In this document: piece by piece, positions 25,112 through 34,139 of the stretch
Position numbering within the stretch: the stretch's first letter is position 1
How the letters are laid out: the number at the start of each line of letters is the position of its first letter
Assembly: GCF_001277995.1 (NCBI RefSeq)
Contig: NZ_CP009220.1
Span: 434,001-498,000, forward strand
Direction of reading: 5' to 3'
DNA from: Corynebacterium deserti GIMN1.010
GTDB lineage: Bacteria; Actinomycetota; Actinomycetes; Mycobacteriales; Mycobacteriaceae
DNA length: 64,000 nucleotides
Program-made: the position numbers and the translations under genes
The notes under the pieces: generated by a model
Databases searched by the model: none
Told to the model about the DNA's origin: nothing
Seen by the model: only the letters and a program-made list of their open reading frames with translations

Positions 25112-27784
25112 TTAGCTGATGGCTTCGAGTGGGGAGATCTTGGATGCGCGGTTGGCGGGGATGAGGGCGGCGAGGCTTCCGATGATGACGGCGGATACCA
25201 GCATGAGGATGATTTGAGTCCAGGGGAATTCGACAGGCGCCATGCCTCGGGAACGAAGACAGCTGACGATAGCCCATCCGACGAACGTGCCGAGTGCCAG
25301 GCCGTGGACTGCTCCGTGGATGGAGAGGATCACGGATTCAAGGGAGATCATCCGGCGGATTTGGCTGCGCTGGATGCCGGTGGCTCGGAGGATGCCGATT
25401 TCTCGGGTGCGTTCGCTGATGGAGAGGAACAGCGTGTTGACGATACCGAGGATGGCGATGATGACGGCGAGGGCGAGTAGTCCGTAGACGATGCCGAGGA
25501 GTTGGTTGATTTGGGTGCCGAGGCTCCCACGAAATTCGTCTTTAGATTTCACCTGAACGATGAGGAAGGGGGAGACGGTTTGGGTGAGGATGTCGCGGAG
25601 TTCGTCGTTTGTGGTGGAGCCGTCGCCGTCGACAAAGATCTGGGAGCGGTGGTACGTCTCGGGGGTGGTGACGACTCGGTAGGTGGCTGCTGAGTTGACG
25701 ATGAGGTGTCCGACCAGGCTGGTTTCTGCGTAGATGCCGGTGATGGGGACACGGATGCCGTCTTCGGAGCCGTAGGGGTTGACGGTGATGCGGTCGCCGA
25801 CTTCAAGGTCAGATTGGTCGGCGTAGGTGGTGGAGATCATCGCGCCGGGGGTGTCGCCATCGAAGGCTTCGCCGGAGCGGACCGCGAGGTCAAGAAAGGA
25901 GGCGATGTCGCCGTCGAAGATGGAGGTGTTTTCGTTGTCCCAGCCGTTGACTTGGACGCTTCCAGTCATGAGGGTTCCTACGTTGCCGACGCCGCGGGCT
26001 TCTGCGACTGCGGGTGCTACGGACGAGGACATGGAAAGGGATCGTGAGCCGCCGGATGGTTGGCCGGGGACCATGGTGCCACCGATGCTGTCGAGGACGA
26101 AGGGGGCACGGATGGTCGAATCCATGGATCCGAAGACGCTGGCTCGGGTGGTGGCTCCGATGACGCCGACGCAGGCGACCAGCCCGACGCTGAGGGTGAC
26201 GGCGAGGGCTGTTGTCGCTGATCGACGGGGGTTTCGGAGGGTGTTTCTTTGGGCGAGTTTTCCTACGGAGCGGAAAGGGGCCATGATGGCGACGCCGAGG
26301 CTTTGGGATGTTGCCACGATGAGGGCAGGGCCACAGAGGGTGATGGCGAAGAAGATCAGGAGGAGTCCGCCGCCGATGAGGGCGAGTCGGGGTTCGGTGC
26401 TGAGGTCGTCGCCATTGACACCGGAGACAAGGGCGCCTGCGACGGTGAGGCTGATGCCGAGGGTGACTAGGACTGCGCCGATGAGGATTCGGATGCGGCC
26501 GAGGTTGTCGCTGCGTGCGTCGGAGGAATCGAATGCTTCGACTGGGGGCAGGTTTCCGGCGCGGTGAGCTGGGGCGATGGCGCTTAAGGCGGTGGCGGTG
26601 ACGGCGAAGAGGATGGGGAAGATAAAGGCGCTGGCATTGTAGGAGAGGTTGATGGAGGAAAGCGTCTCGCCTAGTTGGTTTAGGATTTGGACTAGGGCAT
26701 TTACTACACCGAAACCAACCACAATGCCCAAGATGCCGCCGATGAGTCCGATGAAGACGGCTTCCATGATGACGGAGAAACCGATTTGGAAGGTGGGGAC
26801 ACCGATAGAGCGGAGGAGAGCGAATTCGCTGGTGCGTTGGGCGACGATCATCGCGAAGGTGTTGGCGATGATGAAGGAGCCGACGATCAGTGCGATGGCT
26901 GCGAATGCGATGAGCACGTAGGTCATGAATTCGAGCTGGCGGGTGGTGTCGCCGGTGGTTTGTTCGATGATCTGCTCGGGCAGGAGTGGCATTAAGGTGC
27001 GGTAGGTTTTGCCGATGCGGTTGCGCACGTCCATTGGGTCAACTCCGTCGTTGACTGCGATGGTGATTTGGCTTGCGTGGGTGCCGTTGGTGAAGAGATC
27101 GAGGTAGCGGGAAGGAGTGAAGCCGACGCCGATCCAGCCGGCGACGTCGGAGTTTGATTCGAAGGTGCCGGATAGGGTGGCAGTGATTCGTTCGGTAGGG
27201 GTGACGATGGTGACGTCATCACCGATGGTAAGGCCGCCACGGTTGGCAGCTGAGGAGTTGACGACGACTTCGGAGTCGGTGGAGGGGAAGTGGCCGTCGA
27301 TAAGCGTTGGTTCCGGTGCCACCCACTGACCTGGTGGGTACATGGCAAGCGGGTGTGTGCCGGAACTGCCAGCCTGTAAAGGCTGGCCAGAGGCGTCGGT
27401 GAGGATGAGTGCCGATTGGCCAGTCATGGTGGTGCCGGAGGGCATGCCGGGGCCGTCGCCGATAACGTTGACGGCGCGGACTTCGGGGTATTGAGCGATC
27501 TCGGAGATGACGTCGAAGGGGACGCCGTCGGGGTTGTTTTGTTGTGCGATCACGCCGAGGTCAACGCCCTCGACGCCGGCGTCGATGATGGAGGAAAAAG
27601 TGCGTTCTAGGGAGTTGGTGAGGAGGAGAGAGCCGCAGAGGAACGCGGTGCCAAGTATTACCGACAACAGCGTGAGTGCCATGCGCAGCTTGTTTGCCAC
27701 CACGCTGCGCCAGGTGATGGTGCGCAGCGGCGAATTGATAAATGCTCTAAGCGAGCGCAGGCCGGTGATAACTTGTCCTCCCAA
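25112..27784 (-). CDS. FtsX-like ABC transporter permease (MacB/LolC type)
   Basis: The 890-aa membrane protein has the FtsX/MacB layout: an N-terminal TM (ALTLLSVILGTAFLCGSLLL), a large extracytoplasmic domain (about 65-265), three TMs forming the first FtsX domain, a central TM region, a second extracytoplasmic domain (about 560-760) and three more TMs with SISERTREIGILRATG. The start appears to be TTG 27784, preceded by GAAGGA. Such permeases work with a LolD/MacB-type ATPase to move lipids, peptides or drugs, or to control cell-wall enzymes, but no ATPase gene adjoins it in this window. It shares its strand with the Cys-rich gene 43 bp upstream. Confidence 0.85.
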   Translation of the reverse strand: MGGQVITGLRSLRAFINSPLRTITWRSVVANKLRMALTLLSVILGTAFLCGSLLLTNSLERTFSSIIDAGVEGVDLGVIAQQNNPDGVPFDVISEIAQYPEVRAVNVIGDGPGMPSGTTMTGQSALILTDASGQPLQAGSSGTHPLAMYPPGQWVAPEPTLIDGHFPSTDSEVVVNSSAANRGGLTIGDDVTIVTPTERITATLSGTFESNSDVAGWIGVGFTPSRYLDLFTNGTHASQITIAVNDGVDPMDVRNRIGKTYRTLMPLLPEQIIEQTTGDTTRQLEFMTYVLIAFAAIALIVGSFIIANTFAMIVAQRTSEFALLRSIGVPTFQIGFSVIMEAVFIGLIGGILGIVVGFGVVNALVQILNQLGETLSSINLSYNASAFIFPILFAVTATALSAIAPAHRAGNLPPVEAFDSSDARSDNLGRIRILIGAVLVTLGISLTVAGALVSGVNGDDLSTEPRLALIGGGLLLIFFAITLCGPALIVATSQSLGVAIMAPFRSVGKLAQRNTLRNPRRSATTALAVTLSVGLVACVGVIGATTRASVFGSMDSTIRAPFVLDSIGGTMVPGQPSGGSRSLSMSSSVAPAVAEARGVGNVGTLMTGSVQVNGWDNENTSIFDGDIASFLDLAVRSGEAFDGDTPGAMISTTYADQSDLEVGDRITVNPYGSEDGIRVPITGIYAETSLVGHLIVNSAATYRVVTTPETYHRSQIFVDGDGSTTNDELRDILTQTVSPFLIVQVKSKDEFRGSLGTQINQLLGIVYGLLALAVIIAILGIVNTLFLSISERTREIGILRATGIQRSQIRRMISLESVILSIHGAVHGLALGTFVGWAIVSCLRSRGMAPVEFPWTQIILMLVSAVIIGSLAALIPANRASKISPLEAIS

Positions 27785-27827
27785 CGGGTCCTTCGGTTTA
27801 AGCTGAGGCTTTTAGGTTCATCTCAGT

Positions 27828-28733
27828 TTAACCGTGGGATGCGACATCATTGTTACGCGCGGTCGCCGGGTGCTGTGCCCGCAGGTGAGCGGGGATTGCG
27901 GCGCGCGCTTCGAGGTAGATTCGCAGTTGGTCATAGGCTTCGTGTCCCATGAGGGCGCGGAGCTCGTTTTCCTGGGTTTTCCACATGGGGTCGGCGTTGG
28001 TATGGCAGCGTGGGGCGGTGGAGCAGTACCAATCGAAATCTTCGCCACCATTGCCCCAACCTCGGCGGTTGTATTCGGTGATGGTGGTGCGCAGCATTTC
28101 ATGGCCGTCGGCGCGCTCTTCCCAGGCCTCCAGGCGGCGTAAAGGCAGTTGCCAACAAACCTCAGGCTTGACGACGGTCAGATCCTGCCCTTCCGCAACA
28201 CCCCACTGATGCAAGGCGCAGCCAGCTCCGGTTTCCCAGCCTGCGCGGTTGGCGAAAATGCAGGCGCCATCAACGACTCGGGTTTTGAGGGCGGGTTCGG
28301 GGTTGCCGTCTTCATCGTCGAGTTCATCCCACGTCAGCCAGGGTTCGATTTCCAAGGCGTCATCGGAGGCGAGGAAGGAGTCGGTGGAGGAGGGGCGGAG
28401 CTGCCAAAACTTAGCTGGCATATGGGCAACGGCGTCGTAAAGCTGGTCGCGGTCGGTCTCGTCTGCCAGAAACGCACCGTGCCCGCAGCAACCCACGCCG
28501 GGGTTTTGCGCGTCAATACCCAAACAATCGGGGGTACCAAAGGTGCAATTCCAATGGGACTCTAGCCACGTTAAATCGATACTGAATACATGGTCTGAAT
28601 TATTAGGATCAATGAATTCATACCATTCACGTGGGAAATCAGGGGCGAGCTCTTCCCCGGCACGGATAGACGCCGCAGCCGGTGACGACTCCGGAAACCC
28701 TAAGAAAACTGAAGAAGAATTTGGCCGATTCAC
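27828..28733 (-). CDS. Conserved Cys-rich protein of unknown function
   Basis: The 301-aa soluble protein has nine cysteines (63, 70, 82, 83, 158, 172, 193, 237, 243), of which NCTFGTPDC and GVGCCGHG form a cluster that recalls YkgJ-type metal- or Fe-S-binding motifs. Trp and acidic residues are frequent ([13 protein letters not shown]). It looks like the counterpart of the mycobacterial gene found next to the ppx-like gene (Rv0495c). The start is GTG 28733, 8 nt after TAGGGT on the minus strand; with TAACCT for ppx2 this forms a divergent promoter pair. Ligand and function are unknown. Confidence 0.75.
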   Translation of the reverse strand: MNRPNSSSVFLGFPESSPAAASIRAGEELAPDFPREWYEFIDPNNSDHVFSIDLTWLESHWNCTFGTPDCLGIDAQNPGVGCCGHGAFLADETDRDQLYDAVAHMPAKFWQLRPSSTDSFLASDDALEIEPWLTWDELDDEDGNPEPALKTRVVDGACIFANRAGWETGAGCALHQWGVAEGQDLTVVKPEVCWQLPLRRLEAWEERADGHEMLRTTITEYNRRGWGNGGEDFDWYCSTAPRCHTNADPMWKTQENELRALMGHEAYDQLRIYLEARAAIPAHLRAQHPATARNNDVASHG

Positions 28734-28754
28734 ACTTTGACACCCTAGACCGTC

Positions 28755-28760
28755 TAACCT
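28755..28760 (+). promoter_or_regulatory. -10 element of ppx2 (leaderless type)
   Basis: TAACCT lies 6 nt before the GTG start at 28767; there is no room for a ribosome binding site. Confidence 0.55.
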
Positions 28761-28766
28761 TTAGGT

Positions 28767-29696
28767 GTGAGATTAGGTGTATTGGATGTGGGCAGCAATA
28801 CTGTCCACCTAGTTGCAGTAGATGCCCGGCCCGGTGGACACCCCACCCCGATGAGCAATTGGCGCACCCCGTTGCGCCTTGTTGAGCTTCTCGACGTCGA
28901 CGGTGCGATCACTGACAAGGGCATCAACAAGCTGACGTCCGCCGTGGCAGAAGCCAAGGAATTGGCCGACACCCTCGGCTGCGCTGAGCTGATGCCTTTT
29001 GCAACTTCCGCTGTGCGCTCTGCGACCAACAGCGAAGAGGTCCTCGACCACGTGGAGAAGGAAACCGGCGTCCGCCTGTCCATCCTCTCTGGTGAAGACG
29101 AGGCCCGCCAAACCTTCCTAGCTGTACGTCGCTGGTACGGCTGGTCAGCTGGACGAATCACCAACCTTGATATCGGTGGTGGCTCCCTCGAACTGTCCTC
29201 CGGCACCGACGAATCCCCTGATCTGGCGTTCTCCCTCGACCTCGGCGCGGGCCGCTTGACTCACAACTGGTTCGACACAGATCCGCCAGCACGTAAGAAG
29301 ATTAACCTGCTGCGCGATTACATCGATGCAGAACTCGCCGAACCCGCTCGCCAAATGCGCACCCTCGGGCCTGCGCGCCTGGCAGTGGGAACGTCCAAAA
29401 CCTTCCGCACCCTCGCACGACTCACCGGTGCAGCACCCTCATCCGCTGGTCCGCACGTTACCCGCACGCTCACCGCGCCGGGTCTGCGCCAGCTGATTGC
29501 TTTTATCTCACGTATGACTGCCGCCGACCGTGCCGAGTTGGAAGGCATCAGTTCCGATCGATCCCACCAGATCGTCGCTGGTGCGCTAGTTGCGGAAGCT
29601 GCGATGCGTGCGTTGGATATCGAGAAAGTCGAAATCTGTCCCTGGGCTCTTCGCGAAGGTGTGATTTTTACTCGCATCGATAAGGGACTTGAATAA
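28767..29696 (+). CDS. ppx2: Exopolyphosphatase Ppx2
   Basis: The enzyme removes terminal phosphate from polyphosphate, or hydrolyses (p)ppGpp in related enzymes. The 309-aa product is a short-form Ppx/GppA protein of the ASKHA fold: phosphate-1 motif LDVGSNTVHLVAVDA, catalytic Glu in LSGEDEARQTF, phosphate-2 motif NLDIGGGSLELSSG and adenosine-type motif AVGTSKTFRTLARL. It lacks the C-terminal HD-like domain of E. coli Ppx/GppA, as is usual in actinobacterial short forms. The GTG start is probably leaderless. It is followed by the membrane-protein gene 27 bp on. Confidence 0.92.
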   Translation: MRLGVLDVGSNTVHLVAVDARPGGHPTPMSNWRTPLRLVELLDVDGAITDKGINKLTSAVAEAKELADTLGCAELMPFATSAVRSATNSEEVLDHVEKETGVRLSILSGEDEARQTFLAVRRWYGWSAGRITNLDIGGGSLELSSGTDESPDLAFSLDLGAGRLTHNWFDTDPPARKKINLLRDYIDAELAEPARQMRTLGPARLAVGTSKTFRTLARLTGAAPSSAGPHVTRTLTAPGLRQLIAFISRMTAADRAELEGISSDRSHQIVAGALVAEAAMRALDIEKVEICPWALREGVIFTRIDKGLE

Positions 29697-29723
29697 TATA
29701 TAAACGGAAAGGAGTTGGCGAAG

Positions 29724-30800
29724 ATGAGTGAAGAGAAGCTCACAGTTGCTGAGCTGATGGCGCGCGCCGCAAATGAAGGACGCACCACCGATGCTCCCCG
29801 TCGTCGTAGACGCCGCAGCATTGAAGACGGTGGCGTGTCCGTCGCTGAGCTGACCGGCTCCATTCCAGCTGTCAAGGAAAAGCCAGCCGAGTCACGTCAT
29901 TCAAGCGTGCCTATCGACGCGCCCGCCGAAAAGCCAGCAGAGAAGTCGGGCGAGACCAAGGCAGCGGAGACCAAGGCAGTGGAGACCGCCCAGCCTGCTG
30001 CACCAGTGGAAAAGCCTGCTGAAAAGGCCGCTGGAAAGGCTACGGAGGCGCCAAAGGTTGGTGAAAAGCCTGCGGAGGTAAAGAAGCCTGAGGCCAAAAA
30101 ACCTGAGGTTAAGCCGCAAGCTCCTGCTGCGAAGCAGGAGGAGAAGCCTGCCGACAAGGCTTCCTCGACCTCCCCAGAAACTGACAGCGCTGGTCGCCCT
30201 GCTCCAAGCAATGAAGAGACCATGGTCTTGCGCATTGTTGATGAAAAGGATCCCATCAGCTTGACCACTGGTGCTTTCCCAGTGGTTCCTGCATCTGCTG
30301 CAAAACCAGCACCTACTGTTCGCGCTGCTAAAGACGCTGATGCAGAGACTGCCCTCAAGGCAGATTTTGCTGAGGAGAAGGCGGTGCCAGCATCTAAAGC
30401 CCAGCCTTTTGAGACCTCGCAGATCCCAGCGGTTACTGATTCGCACGGAGCCGCCAGAGTTGCCGCCGGAGTTGCTGACGACGCGGCCGCGGACACCACT
30501 TCTGAGCGTGTAGACGCTGTAGCCGACGCGGAGGAAGAATCCGACAGCAAGATGTCTGTCTTCTCGATCATCCTCATGGCTGTTGTGGGCATCGTTTTAG
30601 GTGTCGTGGTGTTCATGTGCTTTGAAATGCTGTGGGAGCGCCTGAATACCTGGATCGTTGCTATTCTTGCCGTCGGTGTCACCCTCGGCATGGTGGGAAT
30701 TGTGCATGCTCTGCGCACTTCACGCGATGCATTCAGCATGGTGCTTGCGGGTATTGTCGGTATTGTTATGACCTTCGGTCCGCTGGCAATTGTGATGTAA
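29724..30800 (+). CDS. Disordered, Ala/Lys/Pro/Glu-rich membrane protein
   Basis: The 358-aa protein has a short conserved head ([16 protein letters not shown]), an Arg run (RRRRRR), a second [11 protein letters not shown] motif, then about 220 low-complexity residues built on EKPAEK/AETKA words, and two or three C-terminal membrane helices (about 275-350). ATG 29724 is chosen over the TTG at 29715 because AAAGGAG lies 9 nt upstream. In mycobacteria a protein of the same architecture also follows the ppx-like gene (Rv0497), so the linkage is conserved. A role at the cell envelope or in division is plausible but unproven. The low-complexity part gives long spurious antisense ORFs. Confidence 0.8.
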   Translation: MSEEKLTVAELMARAANEGRTTDAPRRRRRRSIEDGGVSVAELTGSIPAVKEKPAESRHSSVPIDAPAEKPAEKSGETKAAETKAVETAQPAAPVEKPAEKAAGKATEAPKVGEKPAEVKKPEAKKPEVKPQAPAAKQEEKPADKASSTSPETDSAGRPAPSNEETMVLRIVDEKDPISLTTGAFPVVPASAAKPAPTVRAAKDADAETALKADFAEEKAVPASKAQPFETSQIPAVTDSHGAARVAAGVADDAAADTTSERVDAVADAEEESDSKMSVFSIILMAVVGIVLGVVVFMCFEMLWERLNTWIVAILAVGVTLGMVGIVHALRTSRDAFSMVLAGIVGIVMTFGPLAIVM

Positions 30801-30852
30801 TTTTTACCCACGCTGCTGCAAAGTAGGGGTGTTTGGTGGCAGTGTGGGGGGC

Positions 30853-31665
30853 ATGACAAATATTGCTGTAATCGGTGGCGGCCAAATCGGCGAGGCGTTG
30901 GTCTCGGGATTGGTCGCCGCTAACGTAAATCCACTCCACATCCGAGTGACCAACCGCACTGAGGCGCGTGGTCAAGAACTTCATGATCGCTACGGCATCG
31001 TCAACATGACGGACAATGCGCAGGCAGCGGATGAGGCGGATGTGGTTTTTCTGTGTGTGAAGCCAAAGTTCATCATTGAAGTCCTTTCAGAGATCACCCC
31101 CACCTTGGATAACAACTCCACCCACAGTGTTGTGGTGAGCATGGCAGCGGGAATCAGCATCGCGGCTATGGAGGAAAGTGCAACTGCTGGTCTTCCCGTC
31201 ATTCGCGTCATGCCTAATACCCCAATGTTGGTTGGTAAGGGTATGAGCACGGTGACTCCTGGCCGTCATATCAATGAGGATCAGCTGAACAAGGTCAAGG
31301 AGTTGTTGTCCACGGTTGGTGACGTCCTTGAAGTTGCTGAATACGAGTTGGATGCCGTCACCGCGATGTCTGGATCCTCTCCTGCGTACCTGTTCCTTGT
31401 GACGGAAGCGCTCATTGATGCTGGAGTTAACCTCGGATTGCCCCGAGGCACCGCTAAACAGCTCGCTGTGGCCGCTTTTGAGGGTGCTGCGACCATGATG
31501 AAGGAAACTGGCAAAGAACCCTCAGAATTGCGAGCTGGTGTGTCATCGCCAGCGGGCACCACTATCGCTGCGATCAGAGAGCTCGAAGAGAGCGGAATTC
31601 GTGGTGCTTTTTACCGCGCGGCGCAGGCGTGTGCTGACCGTTCGGAAGAACTCGGTAAACAATAG
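30853..31665 (+). CDS. proC: Pyrroline-5-carboxylate reductase
   Basis: ProC reduces pyrroline-5-carboxylate to proline with NAD(P)H. The 270-aa product has the Rossmann motif [17 protein letters not shown], the mid-domain [14 protein letters not shown] and the C-terminal signature [17 protein letters not shown] followed by the helical dimerisation domain ending [19 protein letters not shown] 30853 is preferred over an upstream in-frame start at 30829 because it begins the Rossmann fold directly and gives the usual length. It lies 52 bp after the disordered membrane-protein gene. Confidence 0.95.
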   Translation: MTNIAVIGGGQIGEALVSGLVAANVNPLHIRVTNRTEARGQELHDRYGIVNMTDNAQAADEADVVFLCVKPKFIIEVLSEITPTLDNNSTHSVVVSMAAGISIAAMEESATAGLPVIRVMPNTPMLVGKGMSTVTPGRHINEDQLNKVKELLSTVGDVLEVAEYELDAVTAMSGSSPAYLFLVTEALIDAGVNLGLPRGTAKQLAVAAFEGAATMMKETGKEPSELRAGVSSPAGTTIAAIRELEESGIRGAFYRAAQACADRSEELGKQ

Positions 31666-31872
31666 ATAACAAAAGGTAACGTTATTTCTCCGTTATCGGG
31701 TCGTTGCTTGGGGTAATTTTCGTGAAAACGATATTTTTTACGCATCCCGTTGACCTGCACTTTCTCTCACGCAACTTCAGATAACGGGGGAATCAACCGC
31801 GTGTTTAAACAACAATTGTCGCACTAATAACAAAAATCACGCTAAGCTGAACCAGGCAAATGCGTGATCGTA

Positions 31873-31894
31873 CTGCGGGAGGGGAAGCCCGCAG
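31873..31894 (+). promoter_or_regulatory. GC-rich hairpin in the leader of the small HTH gene
   Basis: Seven-nt arms CTGCGGG (31873-31879) and CCCGCAG (31888-31894) with loop AGGGGAAG precede the ribosome binding site GAAGGG (about 31908). The remainder of 31666-31924 holds the promoter region of this gene; no other gene is seen there. Confidence 0.45.
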
Positions 31895-31924
31895 CGCGCG
31901 AGTTGCTGAAGGGTATTGATAGAT

Positions 31925-32116
31925 ATGGCTAGAGAAGATAACGGAACCTTCTTGACAGTCGCTGAGGTCGCGGAGATCATGCGCGTATCCAAGATGACTG
32001 TTTACCGACTGGTTCACTCCGGAGAGCTTCCGGCAGTTCGCGTTGGACGTTCATTTCGCGTTCACGAAAAGGCTGTCAATGAGTACCTGGACTCCTCGTT
32101 CTACGAGGCTGGCTAA
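31925..32116 (+). CDS. 63-aa excisionase-type helix-turn-helix protein
   Basis: The 63-aa product is almost entirely one MerR/excisionase-type winged HTH: LTVAEVAEIMRVSKMTVYRLVHSG, then a short wing ELPAVRVGRSFRVHEKAVNEYL. A protein of this size and sequence type lies between proC and the bS22 gene in mycobacteria too (Rv0500A), which argues for a conserved housekeeping or developmental regulator rather than a phage excisionase. There is no integrase or att site nearby. The ATG has GAAGGG about 12 nt upstream. A hairpin terminator follows at 32135-32190. Confidence 0.88.
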   Translation: MAREDNGTFLTVAEVAEIMRVSKMTVYRLVHSGELPAVRVGRSFRVHEKAVNEYLDSSFYEAG

Positions 32117-32134
32117 ACTCACTCTCGGCAAAGG

Positions 32135-32190
32135 CCTCTCTACGTAGTTTTTCCGGATGATCATTTCCGGGGATTACGTAGAGAGGTTTT
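32135..32190 (+). terminator. Hairpin terminator after the small HTH gene
   Basis: Perfect 12-nt arms CCTCTCTACGTA (32135-32146) and TACGTAGAGAGG (32175-32186) enclose a loop that itself contains TTCCGG repeats; TTTTCGTTTT follows. Confidence 0.85.
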
Positions 32191-32423
32191 CGTTTTCTCT
32201 AAAGCTTTCCCTCAAGTCCTAACCTATTTTTTTGGTGCTCAATAGTCTTAAAGGTAAGATAGAACAATCGTGCCAGCGCACACCCTTGGAAATGCCATCG
32301 CGGATACTTCCGGTGGTGTACCTCGTGGGTTAGTTTTTTAGCTCGCGATCCGAAAGTGCACTTCGGCAATAAGTGCTGGCAGGTTTTGTACGTACAACAT
32401 CGAATTAAGCGAGGGAAACCGTA

Positions 32424-32525
32424 ATGGGTTCTGTCATCAAGAAGCGCCGCAAGCGCATGTCCAAGAAGAAGCACCGCAAGATGCTGCGCCGTACTCGCGT
32501 TCAGCGTAGAAAATTGGGCAAGTAA
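32424..32525 (+). CDS. Small ribosomal subunit protein bS22 (AURKAIP1/COX24 type)
   Basis: The 33-aa, extremely basic product [20 protein letters not shown] with a tail [13 protein letters not shown] matches the actinobacterial bS22 protein, which binds 16S rRNA near the decoding region and is homologous to mitochondrial AURKAIP1/COX24. It is below the usual gene-calling limit. It starts with ATG after GAGGGAAACCGTA, keeps its conserved place downstream of proC and the small HTH gene, and ends at a strong terminator. The 230-bp leader (32191-32423) shows no other gene. Confidence 0.9.
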   Translation: MGSVIKKRRKRMSKKKHRKMLRRTRVQRRKLGK

Positions 32526-32533
32526 ATCTTGTC

Positions 32534-32563
32534 AAAAACACCGCCTTTCGGGGCGGTGTTTTT
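32534..32563. terminator. Bidirectional hairpin terminator after bS22
   Basis: Arms AAAAACACCGCC (32534-32545) and GGCGGTGTTTTT (32552-32563) with a six-base loop; A and T runs at both ends serve both bS22 and the convergent HAD gene. Confidence 0.92.
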
Positions 32564-32575
32564 CATTTCCAGCCC

Positions 32576-33643
32576 CTATTCTTTGCGCAGCTTTTGCCTA
32601 ATCCTCCAACCGGTCAAGCTAAACGCAGCTGTTGCTAGTGCTGGAAGGCCGTAGGCGCGTGCAGCTTTGCGTAAGCTACGGAAATCGCGTACTTCCCAGC
32701 CGCGGGCTTCAGCTTCCTTGCGGAGTTTGGAATCAGGGTTAATGGCAACTGCGGTACCGACCATCGATAGCATCGGTAGATCATTGATGGAGTCGGAATA
32801 CGCGGTGCAGCGCGCGAGATCGAGCTTTTCAATGGATGCGAGCGCCGCGACCGCATGACGCTTGCCGGGGCCGTGCAAAATATCGCCTACTAGACGCCCG
32901 GTAAACACGCCGTCCTTGGCCTCTGCGACTGTTCCGATGGCGCCGGTGAAGCCGAGGCGCTGCGCCAAAATTTGGGCAAGCTGCACCGGTGTGGCTGAGA
33001 CCAGCCATACTTGGTGCCCGGCGGCGATGTGCATATCGGCGAGCTGCTTAGTGCCAGGCCACATTTTATCGGTCATGCGCTTATCGACGATTTCCTCGCA
33101 CAGCTCCACCAACTCAGAGACAGAACGCCCCTTGATAAATTCCAAGGCTTGCTCGCGACCGCGGGAGACGTCGTCGGCATTTTCGGAGCCGGTGAGTTTG
33201 AATTTCGCCTGCTTCCACACCACGGGGAGGATTTCTTTGAAAGTGAAGAACTTCTTTCGGAACAACCCTTGGGCAAACACGATCAGTGATGAGCCCTGGA
33301 TGAGGGTGTTATCCACGTCGAAGAAAGCGGCAGCTCCCACGTCTTGGGGAACATCGGGATCGGGGGTGCTCACATGAATGGCACCGGCGGATTCGATGGC
33401 GCCAGCGACGGCGTCGACACCTGCGTGGAAATCGTTGAGATCCATGTCGTAGATGGCGGCGACAGCTTGGGTGGCTGCGGCTTCGCCGGCTTGGCGCTGG
33501 GATTCTTCGTTGATGGGGGCGGCTGCGTGGTCTTCGAAGAAGCGGCGCAGGTTGCCGCGGGACGCACTCCAGCTGGATAGGAAGTCTTCGGGGGTTCCGA
33601 TCGCGTCGAAATCCCAACCGCCTCGTGCATCATTACTGCTCAT
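32576..33643 (-). CDS. HAD-family phosphatase (SerB1-like)
   Basis: The 355-aa product contains a HAD subfamily IB core: motif [12 protein letters not shown] (D109, D111), motif II WLVSATP, motif III Lys in GPGKRHA and motif [15 protein letters not shown] ~100-residue N-terminal extension and a short hydrophobic, basic C-terminal tail ([21 protein letters not shown]) are outside the core. The mycobacterial protein at the same place is named SerB1, but phosphoserine phosphatase activity is not certain; HAD-IB proteins also act on lipids and nucleotides. ATG 33643. It is divergent from the glutaredoxin-like gene. Confidence 0.88.
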   Translation of the reverse strand: MSSNDARGGWDFDAIGTPEDFLSSWSASRGNLRRFFEDHAAAPINEESQRQAGEAAATQAVAAIYDMDLNDFHAGVDAVAGAIESAGAIHVSTPDPDVPQDVGAAAFFDVDNTLIQGSSLIVFAQGLFRKKFFTFKEILPVVWKQAKFKLTGSENADDVSRGREQALEFIKGRSVSELVELCEEIVDKRMTDKMWPGTKQLADMHIAAGHQVWLVSATPVQLAQILAQRLGFTGAIGTVAEAKDGVFTGRLVGDILHGPGKRHAVAALASIEKLDLARCTAYSDSINDLPMLSMVGTAVAINPDSKLRKEAEARGWEVRDFRSLRKAARAYGLPALATAAFSLTGWRIRQKLRKE

Positions 33644-33809
33644 GAGACAACTAAACCTTCCTGGATCATGAGCGCAAAAGACGCCAAACCGTTAAAAGAT
33701 ATCTTCATTGAGTATCGTATCCATGGTAAAGCTTTCGGGGCGTCGATGCTCGCGAAGGGGAAGCATTGCGTGGTCAAGGAACGTAAAAGGACTATTAAAG
33801 GAGGCCGAG

Positions 33810-34055
33810 ATGTCTCAGAATACTCATTCGGTGGAGATCATTGTTCGAGATAACTGTGGTTCGTGTGAGCGGGTGAAGGCGCAGATTTTGCCTGTTGTTG
33901 AGGCTGCGGGAATTTCGTTGACCGAGCGCAATGTTGATCAAGATGCGAGTCTTAAGATTGAATTCGGCGACCGAGTGCCTGTCATTTTGGTCGATGAGGA
34001 AGAATTTGCTTGTTGGGAAGTAGACAACGGCGACTTAGCCAACGCTTTGTTGTGA
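33810..34055 (+). CDS. Glutaredoxin/thioredoxin-like protein with CGSC motif
   Basis: The 81-aa product is a minimal thioredoxin fold of the DUF836 type: strand VEIIVRDNCGSCERVKAQI with the redox pair C16-x2-C19, cis-Pro region RVPVILVDEEE, and a short C-terminal helix. ATG 33810 is set by the strong ribosome binding site AAAGGAGG 5 nt upstream; the frame is open to 33708 without homology. It precedes hemA, as in mycobacteria, so a redox function connected with tetrapyrrole synthesis or mycothiol is conceivable but unproven. Confidence 0.85.
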   Translation: MSQNTHSVEIIVRDNCGSCERVKAQILPVVEAAGISLTERNVDQDASLKIEFGDRVPVILVDEEEFACWEVDNGDLANALL

Positions 34056-34139
34056 TGACAGCGATTGAAAGCTACCCTAATTAAATCAACTAGGATTCAT
34101 TCTTTTGGTGGATCAAATCTCCGTTGAAAGTCGGGTGGA

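Noticed and set aside
29897-30859. 320-codon antisense ORF
   Set aside because: It is the mirror of the low-complexity Ala/Lys/Pro coding sequence of the disordered membrane protein; Ser/Ala/Thr-rich translation without domains.
31925-32116. Phage excisionase
   Set aside because: HTH type fits, but no integrase or other phage gene is near and the gene order is that of the mycobacterial core chromosome.
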